DNA of 64,000 nt from Limnoperna fortunei. Its lineage: Eukaryota; Mollusca; Bivalvia; Mytilida; Modiolidae. A model generated the notes under the pieces. That model searched no databases and was not told the origin of the DNA. It saw only the letters and a list, made by a program, of their open reading frames with translations. Numbering within the stretch: the stretch's first letter is position 1; the number at the start of each line of letters is the position of its first letter. The DNA lies in NCBI GenBank assembly GCA_944474755.1, contig OX104113.1, forward strand, positions 72,663,600-72,727,599. Direction: 5' to 3'. This document shows positions 10,440 through 22,289 of this stretch, in pieces. The translations under genes and the position numbers were made by a program.

Positions 10440-13240
10440 AATATACTAATAAAACGTCACAAATTGCCAAAATATTGACATTGTTTGCTTGAAAATAATA
10501 ATATTAAAAATGTGCATCAGATGCAACACTAACGACAAAGACAGAATGAACAACAAACAAGATGAGCTCTGGAAATAACAGAAAACCACAAAAACAGAAT
10601 CATTGACAAATAGTCTTTGATAGGAGGATGCACTTGATATATTTAATATATTTAAACCGCTTGCGTCTTTTCCTGTACACTGGTGCAAATTTATAAACCT
10701 TCATAAGAGTTAAAACTAAATTGTTAGAGTGATTATCTGTCATTGCAACAGCAACGAAACCAGAATAAACTACAATTATGTATTGTCTTTGCAGAATTAT
10801 AATACAAGTTTGTGTGTGTATTTTTGTCAATTTTAGTTGCAATTTTTGGAACTGTTTCAACTCTTATGCTCTATCTTTATTCAGAGATCTTATGTCGCTA
10901 CAAACATAGTCAGTCTTTGTATATCCGACATAATGTTAACGGTATTCTTAATGGGATATACAATCTCACAGATAACCAGACACACCACCTAAACTTGATA
11001 GCGGAGACATTGTTTTACGACGTTACAGTTCTGATGATAACAGACATTGCTCTTGACAGATTTCCTAATTTAAAATTTTCGGTAGTTATTTTTCAAAAAA
11101 GACCGGAATGCAAGTCTTCGTTGGATCCGTATGCAGTTGATTCTTTGTTCGTCCATACCTATTGTATTTCTATGGAATAACTCTCCAAAATCTGAATGCT
11201 ACAAGAAATCATATAGAAGAGTCGTCATATCTACTATTTTTGTTGTATTTTTGTGTCTAGTAATAACTTTTTGGTTTGCTTTTTTAATATTTTCAAATAG
11301 CTTGACAGCATGCATGTCTACCTCTTGTGCAGAGATCTGTCTATTACAACCGTCCTGATTGCCTTACTAAACTTACATGAGTACATTGTTACAATTTCTT
11401 GCTTTTGATATTATCATAAAACTATGTATATTGCATAAAGTTACAAACTTATGGAAAGATTCAGTTCTACACTGTTTTACTAGGATCAACCAGTTGCGAA
11501 TTAAATTCGTGATTAATGACTTATGTCGATCTGATTTCGATTCAAGATTGCCCTTACACCACCAACTTTACTTCGGAGTGATAAAGCATTGCGCGGAGAA
11601 GAAATACAGACGCTCTATTCAGAATTTTTGGCGAAGATTCAGAACGCCATGAAAAATCACCTTCCTTGCCTGACAATAAAATATCAATAGAGAAACGTGG
11701 AAACGAGTTTCGAAGATCCAAAGCAAAATGCTGGAAACGACAATGTATCATGGCCTGAGTTATATAAAAGGAGAAATTTTTCTCTCTTTTCCGTGTATCT
11801 GTTGCACTGCACGATGACAAGGGGAAATGCAGCATACAACATAGGATTTGGAATGTAACGCAACCAAACCAAAGTTTAAACTAAGTGTTAAATATCTCAT
11901 CTGCAAATATTACTGTCATAATTAGATTCGATAACTCTTTTTTACAATGAACGACAGTTGTGAACCATTAATAGCAATTTCATAATATATCAAACTGCTA
12001 TTATTAATAATAAAATTATTGTCAGTTTTTTTATCATATTATTAATATTAGACATTGTTTTCATTCTTTATATATTTTTTTATTTGATATCTTTATCATT
12101 AATGGAGTTTCTCGTATATTATTGTTTCCCCTCTACATAATTATTTTTTTATTCTCAAAAACTATTACTTTAATTCATAATTTTATAAATTACATAAAAT
12201 TATTAATGAATTATGGTTACCTAATTAACATTTGTGACATATGTGATTTAGAACACCTTTAAAGTATTGAAATTTAACCATGCTGTGTCATCCTGATAAA
12301 GTTTGTACTGTCATAAACTTGCATTCTCTGGATGTTTAATAAACTTCTTATTCCGTAAAAATTGCATTTTGACTATCTTTATGACTGAGAAAAATGCGAC
12401 CAAAAATGGGAATACATTATCTTGTATTAATCTTGTAGTTAATTACCATATTTTCAAATCAAGACAAGACTAAGAAATTTCATTTAACTCTGCGTTTTCT
12501 AATGACAGTATTTTTACGTCAAATACTCCTAAATGTTTTTGTTTGTTTAGTTGTTAAAATATTTACTTTTAAGTTCTAAAGTAGACCATAAGAAGTCCCA
12601 CACAATCCTGTGCCCTGTCTGAACTCGTATGTAACCTCCATGTTAATAATTTGTAAACTGAATGATTTCCGAATGAAATGGGAAGTATGAAGATCAGCAA
12701 TTCAAGTGTTAAAATGTAAAAATTTAAAATATAAATGTGTCTGCTTTTTGTAAATATGTGCAAAACATAGTTTATGCCAGCCGTATTTATGCAATTCACG
12801 CCAGAGGTGGTGCATAATTGACTATTTGGCATTGAAACAATGTAACCAGAAGGCAGAAAAAATTTTTCAAACAAAATGGAAGTAATTTTAACTAATAAAA
12901 TGTATATCAGTCGAAAGATAAGAGGCTGTCAAAGCAAGATAAATGTGCAAAACATATATATTTTATTTATTTTACAAGATATCTGTGGTTTATTTTTAAA
13001 TCATCACATTGATTTTCTATTGAATGGAAATTCCAATATGGCTGACAAAAATACGTCACAGAAGTTACGTGATGTCGCTAATAGTTGTATATGCCAAAAA
13101 TCTCAGAAAAGTTGCATTCACAAGACAAAGTAGCGCTCCTACCAACATGTTCAGCGATAACTATAAGTTTGAACCAGACATTGAAAAAGAACCGAAATAA
13201 AAATCATGTGTGTTGAACAGAAATACTGAAAAAAACTTAT
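10440..13240 (+). pseudogene. Degenerate GPCR paralogue, split by an insertion
   Basis: Aligns by eye with the intact GPCR gene at 20608-21966 and its 5' flank. The start codon equivalent is at 10778. Matching blocks include the stretch before TM3 in a shifted frame (SLYIRHN near 10917), TM3 (LMITDIALDRFPNL near 11034), a shifted stretch with SIPIVFLWNNS near 11150, and the tail to ctaagtgtta at 11881-11890. The 3' end resumes at 13091 (atgccaaaaatctc) and ends near 13240 at gttgaacagaaatactgaaa. Frameshifts, stops and the 1.2 kb insertion leave no usable reading frame. It is a duplicate that died and not a processed copy, because the 5' flank is shared too. Confidence 0.85.
11895..13088. mobile_element. 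Unidentified ~1.2 kb insertion in the GPCR pseudogene
   Basis: Alignment of the pseudogene with the intact GPCR gene is broken exactly here: ctaagtgttaaata precedes it and tatatgccaaaaatctc follows it, while the two parts are contiguous in the intact gene. The insert is AT-rich, has no recognised protein and no obvious terminal repeats. It could be a diverged transposon. Confidence 0.55.
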
Positions 13241-14200
13241 TACAGTGATTCAATATTATACAATTACCTAATATTTTTTAACACTGGAACATAAAATACG
13301 AGTACGCTACTAATGTGTTTGCTCTTGATATTAGGAGCATGTAGGAATACACAAAAATGATAACAAATACGAATAAAAAGAAAGTCAGACATAAAACTTA
13401 TTGTTTTGATTCGAATACTGCTAGAGAAAGTATATTGAACTATGACCTAAATGACGTACATGACCCACAATCTATAAGCGAATAAAGAAAACGCCGTTAC
13501 CTTTATCTTAATTTAAATAAACACAAAACAGATGTAAACACACAAACATATATTTGTATTATTACGTATAACATTCTAATGTAAATATTACATGTATTTT
13601 ATATTATTCCAAAAAATATTTCACCATCTTCTTTGCTATTATAATTATGTTAGTCTGTATGTCATATGAAACTGCTTTTATAAAAAAACAAATAATGTTT
13701 GTTTGTATTTGTTTTAATGTAAATTGTTCTGAATCTGCTGTTTGTGTTTTACCAAGATAATATAGCATCATATGTCCAACTCATTAGAAAACAAAAACGA
13801 AACGAAACGAAGCAATTTTTATAATAATATTGTAAAGTTTCTATAATGTCATCAATCAAAGATTTTTTTGTTGAAATAGTGGCAGAAAATATCATATTGA
13901 AATTGTTATGCATAACTTGCGCCTTGTATTTAATAAGTCGTATAAATGTCGTGATAGGTAGACAGCCTTAGCAACTTTAAATGTACCATCAATATACCAT
14001 TACTTTGCTTTTCATACGATAGATATCTAGTTAAGTGTCGGTAAATATTAGATATCAATTGGTTAATTTTTATATTTTATTCAGAAATGACAACATTAAA
14101 TAAATCATATCGTAGTTCACTATATCTCACATTTATTTACAATATATTACAATTATCGCTATTTTGCAGTATTTTCCTTTGATCTTTGTGTGCGATATTA
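13241..14200. other. AT-rich spacer, nothing recognised
   Basis: No gene, RNA or repeat structure recognised here. Composition is A+T rich with short homopolymer runs. Confidence 0.4.
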
Positions 14201-14304
14201 TTCCATCTCACTCTACTATCGTGAGATGGGCCCATCTCAGCTCGCTGTCAAGACGTCGTTAAGTAAACACTGTGACGTCACAATGTTACAAAACAGCGAT
14301 AAAC

Positions 14305-14423
14305 AGATTATTTACGTTTTATGAAACTCGATGCATTTTATCGTCATCTCATCTCAGGGCTGTCGCCCTTCGATGAGATATGGACGAGAAAACGCATCTC
14401 GTTTCAAAAAACGTAAATAATCT
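14305..14423. repeat. Large imperfect hairpin (~50-bp arms)
   Basis: The left arm 14305-14353 (starting agattatttacgttttatg) pairs with the right arm 14372-14423, whose reverse complement starts agattatttacgttttttg, with only a few mismatches. The 18-base loop itself contains agggc-tgtc-gccct. Just upstream lie atctcac...gtgagat and the palindrome gatgggcccatc. This looks like a foldback or MITE-type element core. The atttacgttttttgaaacg motif recurs at 17140-17158. Confidence 0.8.
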
Positions 14424-14689
14424 ATAAATGTGCGATCCGAGTTGTGTTCATATTGTTATGTTATACGACTTCCCCAGTATAAAAACTGAAAGCCATGATT
14501 AGGCTAAAACATGGCTGAAAGTGGATTTAAACATCATGCAAAACAGGCAAACTAACACAGGCGTTCAAATGGATTGATGCGTACTCCAAGCTGGTGTACA
14601 AAAAACCCTTAATTGTCCAAATATTGTGCGAGTTTTTACCACCGACATATCAGTAAAAGGTTACAAGCTATCTAGGTATATCTAAAACT

Positions 14690-15350
14690 ATATTATTCCC
14701 CTCTAAATACCAGTGACACTGGGTAGTTACCAGACTGTGGTATGACTTTAAGCCGACCGCTTCTCTTCCTAGCTCCTGAATGCAGACGTGTTTAACGAGT
14801 TATCCATAAAAAATTAATATGTAAGTTCCATTATTTTAAAACGAAATTATCAACTAAAGTAAAGAGCGATGTCATACATTTAAGTTGCATTTTTTTAGTA
14901 TCAAATATTAGATATTTCTGTGATAACTTTAAGGGTCTGTCGTCAATGTTTGTTCTTTTAAAATGTAACCTTTGGGTTCTAAATTTGGTCTAGCAAACGG
15001 ACATACAGTTTCACTTAACACATAGCCTTGTAATGTGTTATTAATAACGCTTTCGTTTACTGTTTGTCAATGTGTATGAAACACTCATTTGTCGGTATTG
15101 AAAGAAAATAGAATAAAATAAAGTCACTTATCCTAGTAGTGTCAGGAAGAAAAACAGAACAAAATGTACAATCTTGGCATGATAAGTAAACAGAGGAAAT
15201 AAGTGGGCGTGTTGTGTTATTCTTGTTGAAACAAGTAGTAAAAACGCTGACCATAAAAAAACAGTGTCCAACGCCGTGCGCAAGTAGCTTCAATTGTGCA
15301 AAGTGTAGCATGATCTTACATTTTAGCATTAATAAACTTATATCTTGTAT
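14690..15350 (+). repeat. Duplicated block D2, copy 1
   Basis: Shares ordered matches with 17430-18040, including tctccta/tctctagctc then gaatgcagacg/taatgcagccg, catacagttt, ggaataaaataa-like stretches, caattgtgcaaag and ttacattttagcattaataaac / ttacaatttagcgttcataaac. There is no coding potential. Local duplication or a two-copy dispersed repeat. Confidence 0.6.
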
Positions 15351-17000
15351 GTTCTACTATATTAAAGTGTAATAGGAAAGAGGTTGAAATATACATTGAC
15401 AAATAAGGGGAAAACGCATCACATATCAGCGAATTTGTACATTATTATTTTCTTATTCTAGAACATAACATTCAAAAATAATCGGTCTTGTAAATTGTCA
15501 AACCTCTGTTACATTATCAATTTCGAAAGTTTAAATAAAACTAAGAATTTAAAATAACGAAAAGGGAAAAGAGCACACGAGTAACTTTTAAAAAGAGTTT
15601 TCAATGCGGTCGTTTCATAAGATAAATCAAAACAGGAAAAAGACAGTAGAAAGTAAAGACTTGAGACTTTCAACAATTTATTCCTGTTAGAGCTGTGTTT
15701 TTTCATCAGCAGCAATCAAATATAAAAGAAGATCATATGCACAGGCCTACGAAAATGGTATGAACTGAGATATATAAAATTCATATGCACGTTTCCTTAA
15801 AATGTTGCTACAAAATTAAAAAATTCATCTAATATACAAGTACGGGTGTCAGCGTTCCTGCAGTTAGATTCAATTTATTATAAGCAACACAAGACATGTC
15901 TCTACCTAAAACAAATTAAGCATATATCTGTTTGTTAACTGCACTGAAGAAGCTGATTTAAAACAGAAACGACAACAATAACAATATTTGATTACTAAAA
16001 GAAAGTTAAGAGAACTAAAATGTATTAAGAAATTTCGAATAAAAAGAAATAGGATGCAAACAAAAACATCACTTGTCATTAAGCTAACAAACCACAATAT
16101 ATAGGAAGTCAAGAACTGACAAACACCGTGCATGAAGCAGGAAGCTGTAAGGAATACGATATATCGTTGAGTATTATCACCACCAAGAAAGTTAATGACA
16201 CAGGAATTAGTAAAATAATTACAACTCCAAACAGAAATGGGGTAATACACAAACAACAATAGAGGACATATATTTGAAATAGAAAATGAATGGAAAGAAC
16301 AAGAAAAATATAAACATGAACAATAAAACAATTACGTAGTTTATTTTATGTTTATTTAGTTGTTTTTCTTTTTATAGTCATGAGGATAATCAGGAGATTA
16401 GACTATTTATCTTTTTTTATAAAACAAGCACTGGTTTTGTAAATCAGGAGTAATGAGGTCGATCCTTTACTTAACTAAATATTTAAGTTTATCCGCAACC
16501 TTTTTTTCAAACAAAGGTTTTATCATAGTGTATCTCAATTTATTATTTCATTGTTCAATTTCTAAGATGTCTTAAATTCTAAAGTTTTTGTTTTCGCGAG
16601 GTGTTGATGGACTTGGTATAGCATTTGGGAATTTTGATGATGAAAATTGAACACCATCATATTCATTGAACATTAAATATTGTTTGAGTTTTAATTCCAC
16701 TAATGAGTCTGGTGTAGTTAAATGTGATAACCTTTATATTGTTGAAGACATTTTATTTATAACTGATCATAGGGATGATGCAGACTATATCTTTGTCATC
16801 CGGATATTTTAATGACAGAGAAAAATACGTTCAAAACTATTTTAACCTGCATGGTAGCATTGTTAGATTTAAGTAGAACAATAAGTTTACGGTTGCAGTA
16901 TTTGTTTTATTTTTGACGACACAATGAATGAATTTGTCGCCGCAAATTAAATTCAAATACATAGATTTCAAATACATAAAATTGTCATTTATATAGTAAG
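15351..17000. other. Purine-skewed AT-rich region, no gene recognised
   Basis: The + strand from about 15.4 to 16.4 kb is strongly A-rich and T-poor. This gives a 141-codon open frame on the minus strand (15906-16331) made mainly of Phe, Ser, Leu and Cys. I take that frame as a composition artefact. No protein family is recognised. Confidence 0.4.
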
Positions 17001-17003
17001 TGT

Positions 17004-17068
17004 GGTATGGCTAAGTGATAGAGCATTCTACTGCAGATCTAGAAATCCCCATCTGGAAAAGCGCTTCT
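17004..17068 (+). repeat. tRNA-derived SINE fragment
   Basis: tggtatggctaagtgataga then gcattctactgcagatctag reads as the D-arm and anticodon-arm of a tRNA with an A box. It is followed by a diverged T-arm region. Probably the head of an old SINE. Confidence 0.45.
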
Positions 17069-17429
17069 AGAATTTAACGACACCGGTCATGTTTTCTTTT
17101 AATCAAAAATACGTGTAAATATGAAGTTAACGAAAAGATATTTACGTTTTTTGAAACGCTAGTAAAGGTAAAAGGAAAACACTTCTCAACAGCGATAAAA
17201 TTATATAATATCAATTTTTATTGATATTAATTTAATGTTTGTAAATGTCAAATGAGAATCTGATGGTATCTTTATTTTACATCTCCGTAGGATACATAAG
17301 AGAGGTCAAATCGGTGAGATAGATTCGATATTCGATATTATGTCTGATTTTAATTTTGAATAAGTTTAAACTATGTATACATCTACTAGGTTGCCAGTTA
17401 CCTGAGGTACTTACTTGGAACTCCCGTGT

Positions 17430-18040
17430 CATCACTGACAACAGAAATGAAATGTATAATATGTCCTTCTATACCAGAAACTCTAGATTGTTTATCTCTC
17501 TGTGGTGTGGCTTATAGCCAATCAAACCTTCTCTAGCTCATTAATGCAGCCGTTTTTATTTAATTATTTATTTATTGGTTACTTTTAATGCGTAAAAAAA
17601 ATTAAAGCGAAAATAATTCTGGTAGCATTTAACTCAATTAAGAGGCATTAATGTGATAATTTTAAAGCTGCCCGATCGTCAGTGTTTGCTCTTGCAAACT
17701 GTAATATGTGAGTCACGTTTAAAAAGCAGACGTACATACAGTTTAACCAAGAATGCATATCGCTTTGTGATGTGTTTTTATCAACACGTTTGCTGTTTGT
17801 CCATGGCATGAAACAGTTGTTTGTCGCTATTGATGGATAATGGAATAAAATAAGGTCAGTTAGGTCAGTAATGTCCATTAAAAATAGCACAATCTACTAT
17901 AAATCAGTGGGTTTGTTGTTGTGTTGGTCTTCTTAAACAAAAGTAGTCAGAACACTGATTGAAAAAAAAACAAATTCAGCAATATTTGTAATTGTGCAAA
18001 GCAGAGTACAGACTTACAATTTAGCGTTCATAAACTTTTT
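17430..18040 (+). repeat. Duplicated block D2, copy 2
   Basis: Second copy of the block at 14690-15350, with the same order of short matches and many indels. No coding potential seen. Confidence 0.6.
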
Positions 18041-18149
18041 ATTCAATACACGTGTCTACCTTCTTACGTGCTAACTCCACAAAAAGTTACAACGCTGCCC
18101 ATACAACTTCAAATACTGACAAAGATGCTGTGAATTCCATTCGCTTTGC

Positions 18150-18365
18150 TATAGGAAACTGCAAAATACCATTTCGATCAAACTGTAAAAAAACAGGTGC
18201 ACAATGGCACTATGTCGCCAAGATTATTAGGAAGTTTCATCAAATTCTATTTAGTGGTGTAGGTGCAGATGTGGATATGAATGTTAACTAATATGTAAAA
18301 ATATAGCAAAGTCCATGTTTTGCCATGGGAAACCCTTAATATCAATCCGATCAGAATGTACAACA
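18150..18365 (+). repeat. Solitary diverged copy of the 171-bp core unit
   Basis: Contains ccatttcgatcaaactg, gcacaatggcactatgt, aagtttcatcaaattctatt, tagtggtgtagg, aaagtccatgttttgc and atgggaaaccc. The same motifs make up each unit of the array at 61865-62880. It is an old single unit outside the array. Confidence 0.7.
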
Positions 18366-19080
18366 TAAGGTGCAGAATTTAGATCTGTTGTTACGAATCT
18401 ATATCCTATTTTATCATGAACTCCAAGGATTGTCAATTTATCTGCCGATGTTCTTGGTTCACGATGGGCAGTCTGTTTTTTAACTGACATAAACATTGAA
18501 CCCCACGAAAAGTTGATGAAGTTTGTAAGTCACATACTGGCCTCAAGGGAGACTAGATTTCCTATTAAAAACCTTTTATCTATATCGCGTTCCTATTAGC
18601 TGCTACTTAAACGTTTTAATAGCGACCCAACAGATTGACAGAAATAAGACAGTAGGTAAAACATTTGACATCATAATATGATTAGAGCACAATGTAACAT
18701 ATTATAATGTCACATTTGGAAACTTTGTGTAAAAAAGCTTTGAGCAAATTAACTATTAGTAATATAAGAGCCGCATAACTTCATTGTTATCGGAGTCTCA
18801 CCTTCTTAATTTTGTTTCTTATATATATCACAGTTGATGACAAAGTGTCGGAATAAACGAGGAAAATGACCAAATTAGCGTTGGTTATCCGATGACGCAA
18901 ATAAAGTATATATAGTGTATTTTCTCACGATGTGCTATAATCTCAGTAATTTCTATATATGGGCATAAGAATCATGTCCTGATTACATTAGTGTTAGTGC
19001 AATTTTATTTAGATAACAACACAAAACTATTCACCAAGTCCAACGCCGCTACTAATACGTAAAAAATCATTAAAAAGACT
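18366..19080. other. Spacer, nothing recognised
   Basis: No gene or structured repeat found between the solitary core unit and duplicated block D1 copy 2. Confidence 0.4.
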
Positions 19081-19084
19081 TTAG

Positions 19085-19310
19085 TTTCTTAACCCGACCT
19101 GAGTACTGGGAAGGGTTTCCATGGCTCGTCCCCAGTTAGGATAGTGAATGCCATATTGAAGTGAAGGCGTGTGATTGTCAGTTTATTATACGGTAGGAGT
19201 GACCACTGACCAAAGTTGTTTGGAGAGTGCCACGCTCTTTGTATGATAAGGACCACTTTTGCAGTTTTCGAAAAATATTATGTGCATTATAGACACTACA
19301 AAGGCTAAAT
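19085..19310 (+). repeat. Duplicated block D1, upstream of the intact GPCR
   Basis: Partner of 8556-8800, with the same ordered matches. Its position about 1.3 kb upstream of the intact GPCR parallels copy 1 upstream of the pseudogene. Confidence 0.6.
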
Positions 19311-20439
19311 TTTGTGTCGCTCAGCACTTCATAATTTAACAGCGGCAGTTTTCTGCGTTTGATCCATCCATTTTACGAATTAATTTATTGTTTGATAAAT
19401 TGTTTTGTGCTGAATTGAGCTGAAATGATGTTTGCACCCCTCCCGATGGAAGTTTAGCTCGGAATTTAACATATATTACATCAAATAACAAGTTAACAAA
19501 TGGATACGACAAGGACTGACTACCTGCGGGCAAGACAAAACAATGAACGGACAACCCTAAAATAAAGAAATCAACTCCTAAACGAATCGGGCGTGAAACT
19601 ATGTGCTACGAAAGGGGTTCTTGTTATTCACACATAGGCATGTACTTTATTCCGATCATTGACTTACTCTTACATGACTAAGTCAATATTCGAAATAAAG
19701 TCAGATTTATTGATGTTAAGTATGGTAGAAACAGTTGTGTTATACGTATACGTTTAAAGAATCGACAAGATTTTTAAAATTATTTTTGTTATGTTAAATT
19801 TTCTCATTACCATTTGATTAAATTATGTTATGTTTTAATACACAATTTCAAAACTGACTATTTGCGCCCAAGCACAAGCGCACTTGTTCCAGGAAGCTTT
19901 ACACTCTAACCTTAGAGTCTTTTCCCGTATTGGAAAAAGATGATGATGATGTGTTTGATACAACAATAGCTATAAAAACAAATTAAGTATAATTGCGATG
20001 AAACACATATATAAAAAATTTACATCGAATGGGGATAATAAACAGAACATTATAGCCTGTATTAAATTCCTAATGTTGTCCACTAATATTTAACCTTCCC
20101 ACATTTAAGTGAATTCGTTAAGTACCCACACGACTATTGTTTTGTTCAGTGTGTCTTCTAACAAGACCAACTGTTCATCATAAAACTGTTATAACACGTA
20201 TATTAAGAGATGTCTAATTTAATGATAGTTCTTAAAGATTTGCAATAACAAAAGCTATACTTTGTGAAGAAATACACTTTGTATAGTTTTAAGTTTAAAG
20301 GAACAGACGGTCAGCATGAAAACTTTTCGGACCTCAAAAAAATGATTACTTTGAAATCAATTATATATACAATGTACACAAACACAAACAAATAAAATGT
20401 GGTAATAAATTTTGAAAACATAAATAAATATTCTTCGAC
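19311..20439. other. Upstream region of the GPCR gene, no element recognised
   Basis: No coding sequence found. Promoter elements could not be assigned with confidence. From about 20440 onward the sequence is shared with the pseudogene flank and with the remnant near 25.0 kb. Confidence 0.4.
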
Positions 20440-20607
20440 AAGTAACTATAGAGACACTATTTATTAACATATTTAGACCAATAGCGTCTTTGCCTTAAAA
20501 CGGGTGCTAATTAAAAGACCTTTAAAAGGAGTGACGCCAAAGTGATAGAGTTGATGTTGGTTATTGCAACAGCAGCCGCAGCAGGATAAACTCTAAACTC
20601 TATTTTC

Positions 20608-21966
20608 ATGGAGTGTCTGGATTTAGTTTACGTATTAGAATTATACCACAAGTTACTGTATCTATTTTTGTCAATTATAATTGCAATTTCCGGAATTGTT
20701 TCCAACTCTTGTGTGATAAATTTATTCAGAACTCACCTATCGCTACAGACGTATTCCAACGGTTTCGTTATCAGTCTTTGTATATCCGACATAATGGCAC
20801 TTATATCGCTAATGGGATTAACCGTATCACAGATTACCAGACAAGCCCATCTAGAAGTGATAATGGAGAGATTGTTTTATGCATCGTACCACGTAACTGT
20901 TCTGATGATCACAGTCATTGCTCTAGACAGATTTGCTAGTCTGAAATATTCGCTAAATTACTCAGCGAAAATGACCGGAACAAAAGTCGTCATTGTATCC
21001 GTATGTTTTTGGTTCTACTCGATTCTTTGCTCGTCTATACCAACTGTATTTGTTTGGACTAACTCTTCCGAAGTCAAATGCTTCAAGAATTCATATGATA
21101 GATTCATCATATCTACCAGTTTGTTGTATTTTCCGTGTCTCATAATTACTTTATGTGCTTATTTTCAAATTTATACAATAGCACGACAACATTGCAGGTC
21201 TATTGCATGTGTAGATAGATCCGTCTGTTACAACTATCCTCAATGCTTCATTCAACGAAATAAAAAGTACATGCGTACTTTGTTACAAGTTCTTGTTACT
21301 TTCGTGCTTTTGACACTTCCAGAAAAAATATGTATGATGTTACAAACACATGGAAATATTCAATACTATACTGTTTTACTAGGATCCACCAGTTGCGTTT
21401 TGAATTCATGGGTGTATGCTTTAAGTCGATCAGATTTCAAGATTGCCCTGAGACCACCAACTCCAGCTGGGACTGATGAATCATTGCGCAGAGAAGAAGA
21501 AATAGCGGACGCTTTGTTCAGCATTTTTGGAAATGACACAGAACGCCATGAAAAATCACCTTCTTTATCTGATAATAAAAAAGTCAAGGAGGAAAGTGGA
21601 GACGAAGACCCGGAACAAAATGCAGGAAACGACAATGTATCATGGCCGGGGTTCTATAAAAGAAAAAATTCCTTCTCTTCCCGTGTATCTGTTACACTGC
21701 ACGATGACAAGGGAGAAATGCAGCTTACAATTGAGGATTTGGAATGTAACACATCCAAACCAAACCTTCAACTAAGTGTTGAACATTTTGGCCAAAAATC
21801 TCGAAAAGTTACAATCACAAGACAATGTAGCGCTCCCACAGAAACGTTTAGGGACGATTGTAAGCTTGAACCAGATGTTGAGAAAGAACAAAAAGAAAAA
21901 AAGGAAAGCGAAATTTCAACCCTATCTCATATGTTGAACAGAAATACTGAAACAACATATATTTAA
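20608..21966 (+). CDS. Rhodopsin-like (class A) GPCR, orphan
   Basis: Plasma-membrane receptor of 452 residues; ligand unknown. Seven hydrophobic segments are visible: TM1 about 16-40 (GIVSN, N33 at position 1.50), TM2 51-71 (D61 = 2.50), TM3 86-111 (DRF at 107-109 instead of DRY), TM4 127-150 (W135), TM5 168-191 (P176), TM6 223-245 (P238, but no CWxP) and TM7 254-282 (NSWVY 266-270 in place of NPxxY). Glu83 stands where the conserved TM3 cysteine is expected, although loop 2 has Cys158. Asn152 is a possible N-glycosylation site. The tail of about 170 residues is charged and Ser/Glu/Lys-rich. The frame is unbroken, so the gene is probably intronless. I chose the first ATG; the TM1 start fits it. 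A decayed paralogue lies at 10.44-13.24 kb. I recognise no closer subfamily. Confidence 0.9.
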   Translation: MECLDLVYVLELYHKLLYLFLSIIIAISGIVSNSCVINLFRTHLSLQTYSNGFVISLCISDIMALISLMGLTVSQITRQAHLEVIMERLFYASYHVTVLMITVIALDRFASLKYSLNYSAKMTGTKVVIVSVCFWFYSILCSSIPTVFVWTNSSEVKCFKNSYDRFIISTSLLYFPCLIITLCAYFQIYTIARQHCRSIACVDRSVCYNYPQCFIQRNKKYMRTLLQVLVTFVLLTLPEKICMMLQTHGNIQYYTVLLGSTSCVLNSWVYALSRSDFKIALRPPTPAGTDESLRREEEIADALFSIFGNDTERHEKSPSLSDNKKVKEESGDEDPEQNAGNDNVSWPGFYKRKNSFSSRVSVTLHDDKGEMQLTIEDLECNTSKPNLQLSVEHFGQKSRKVTITRQCSAPTETFRDDCKLEPDVEKEQKEKKESEISTLSHMLNRNTETTYI

Positions 21967-22276
21967 AAGAAATATCATCAACACTTCATACGTTGAAAAT
22001 TAAAAACGTACTTTTACTTACAAGTACAAAATATACAGGCATTTTTTACTAAAACTGTTTTGAACATTAGAACATTAACTACAAATGTTGTCTGTTGATG
22101 AGTAAGATTTAATATTTAGAAGAATTGCAGGAATAAGGAAATGACAGAATATTATAAAGACAAATATAAATAGAAACAAATGTAGACAAAAAACTGCACT
22201 GTTTCACCAATTTGTATTTTTGCATTTTTGCATAACTGTGTTACCACTCGCCTACATGACTTGCAATTGAACACCC

Positions 22277-22282
22277 AATAAA
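22277..22282 (+). terminator. Candidate polyadenylation signal of the GPCR gene
   Basis: AATAAA about 310 bases after the GPCR stop codon, on the coding strand. It is the first clear canonical hexamer downstream. Use is inferred, not shown. Confidence 0.45.
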
Positions 22283-22289
22283 GTATACA

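Noticed and set aside
15906..16331. 141-codon minus-strand open frame rich in Phe, Cys and Ser
   Set aside because: It arises from an A-rich, T-poor plus strand, has no recognisable domain order, and its composition is that of translated low-complexity DNA.
20613..20939. Overlapping 108-codon frame within the GPCR gene
   Set aside because: It is a shifted-frame shadow of the transmembrane coding sequence.
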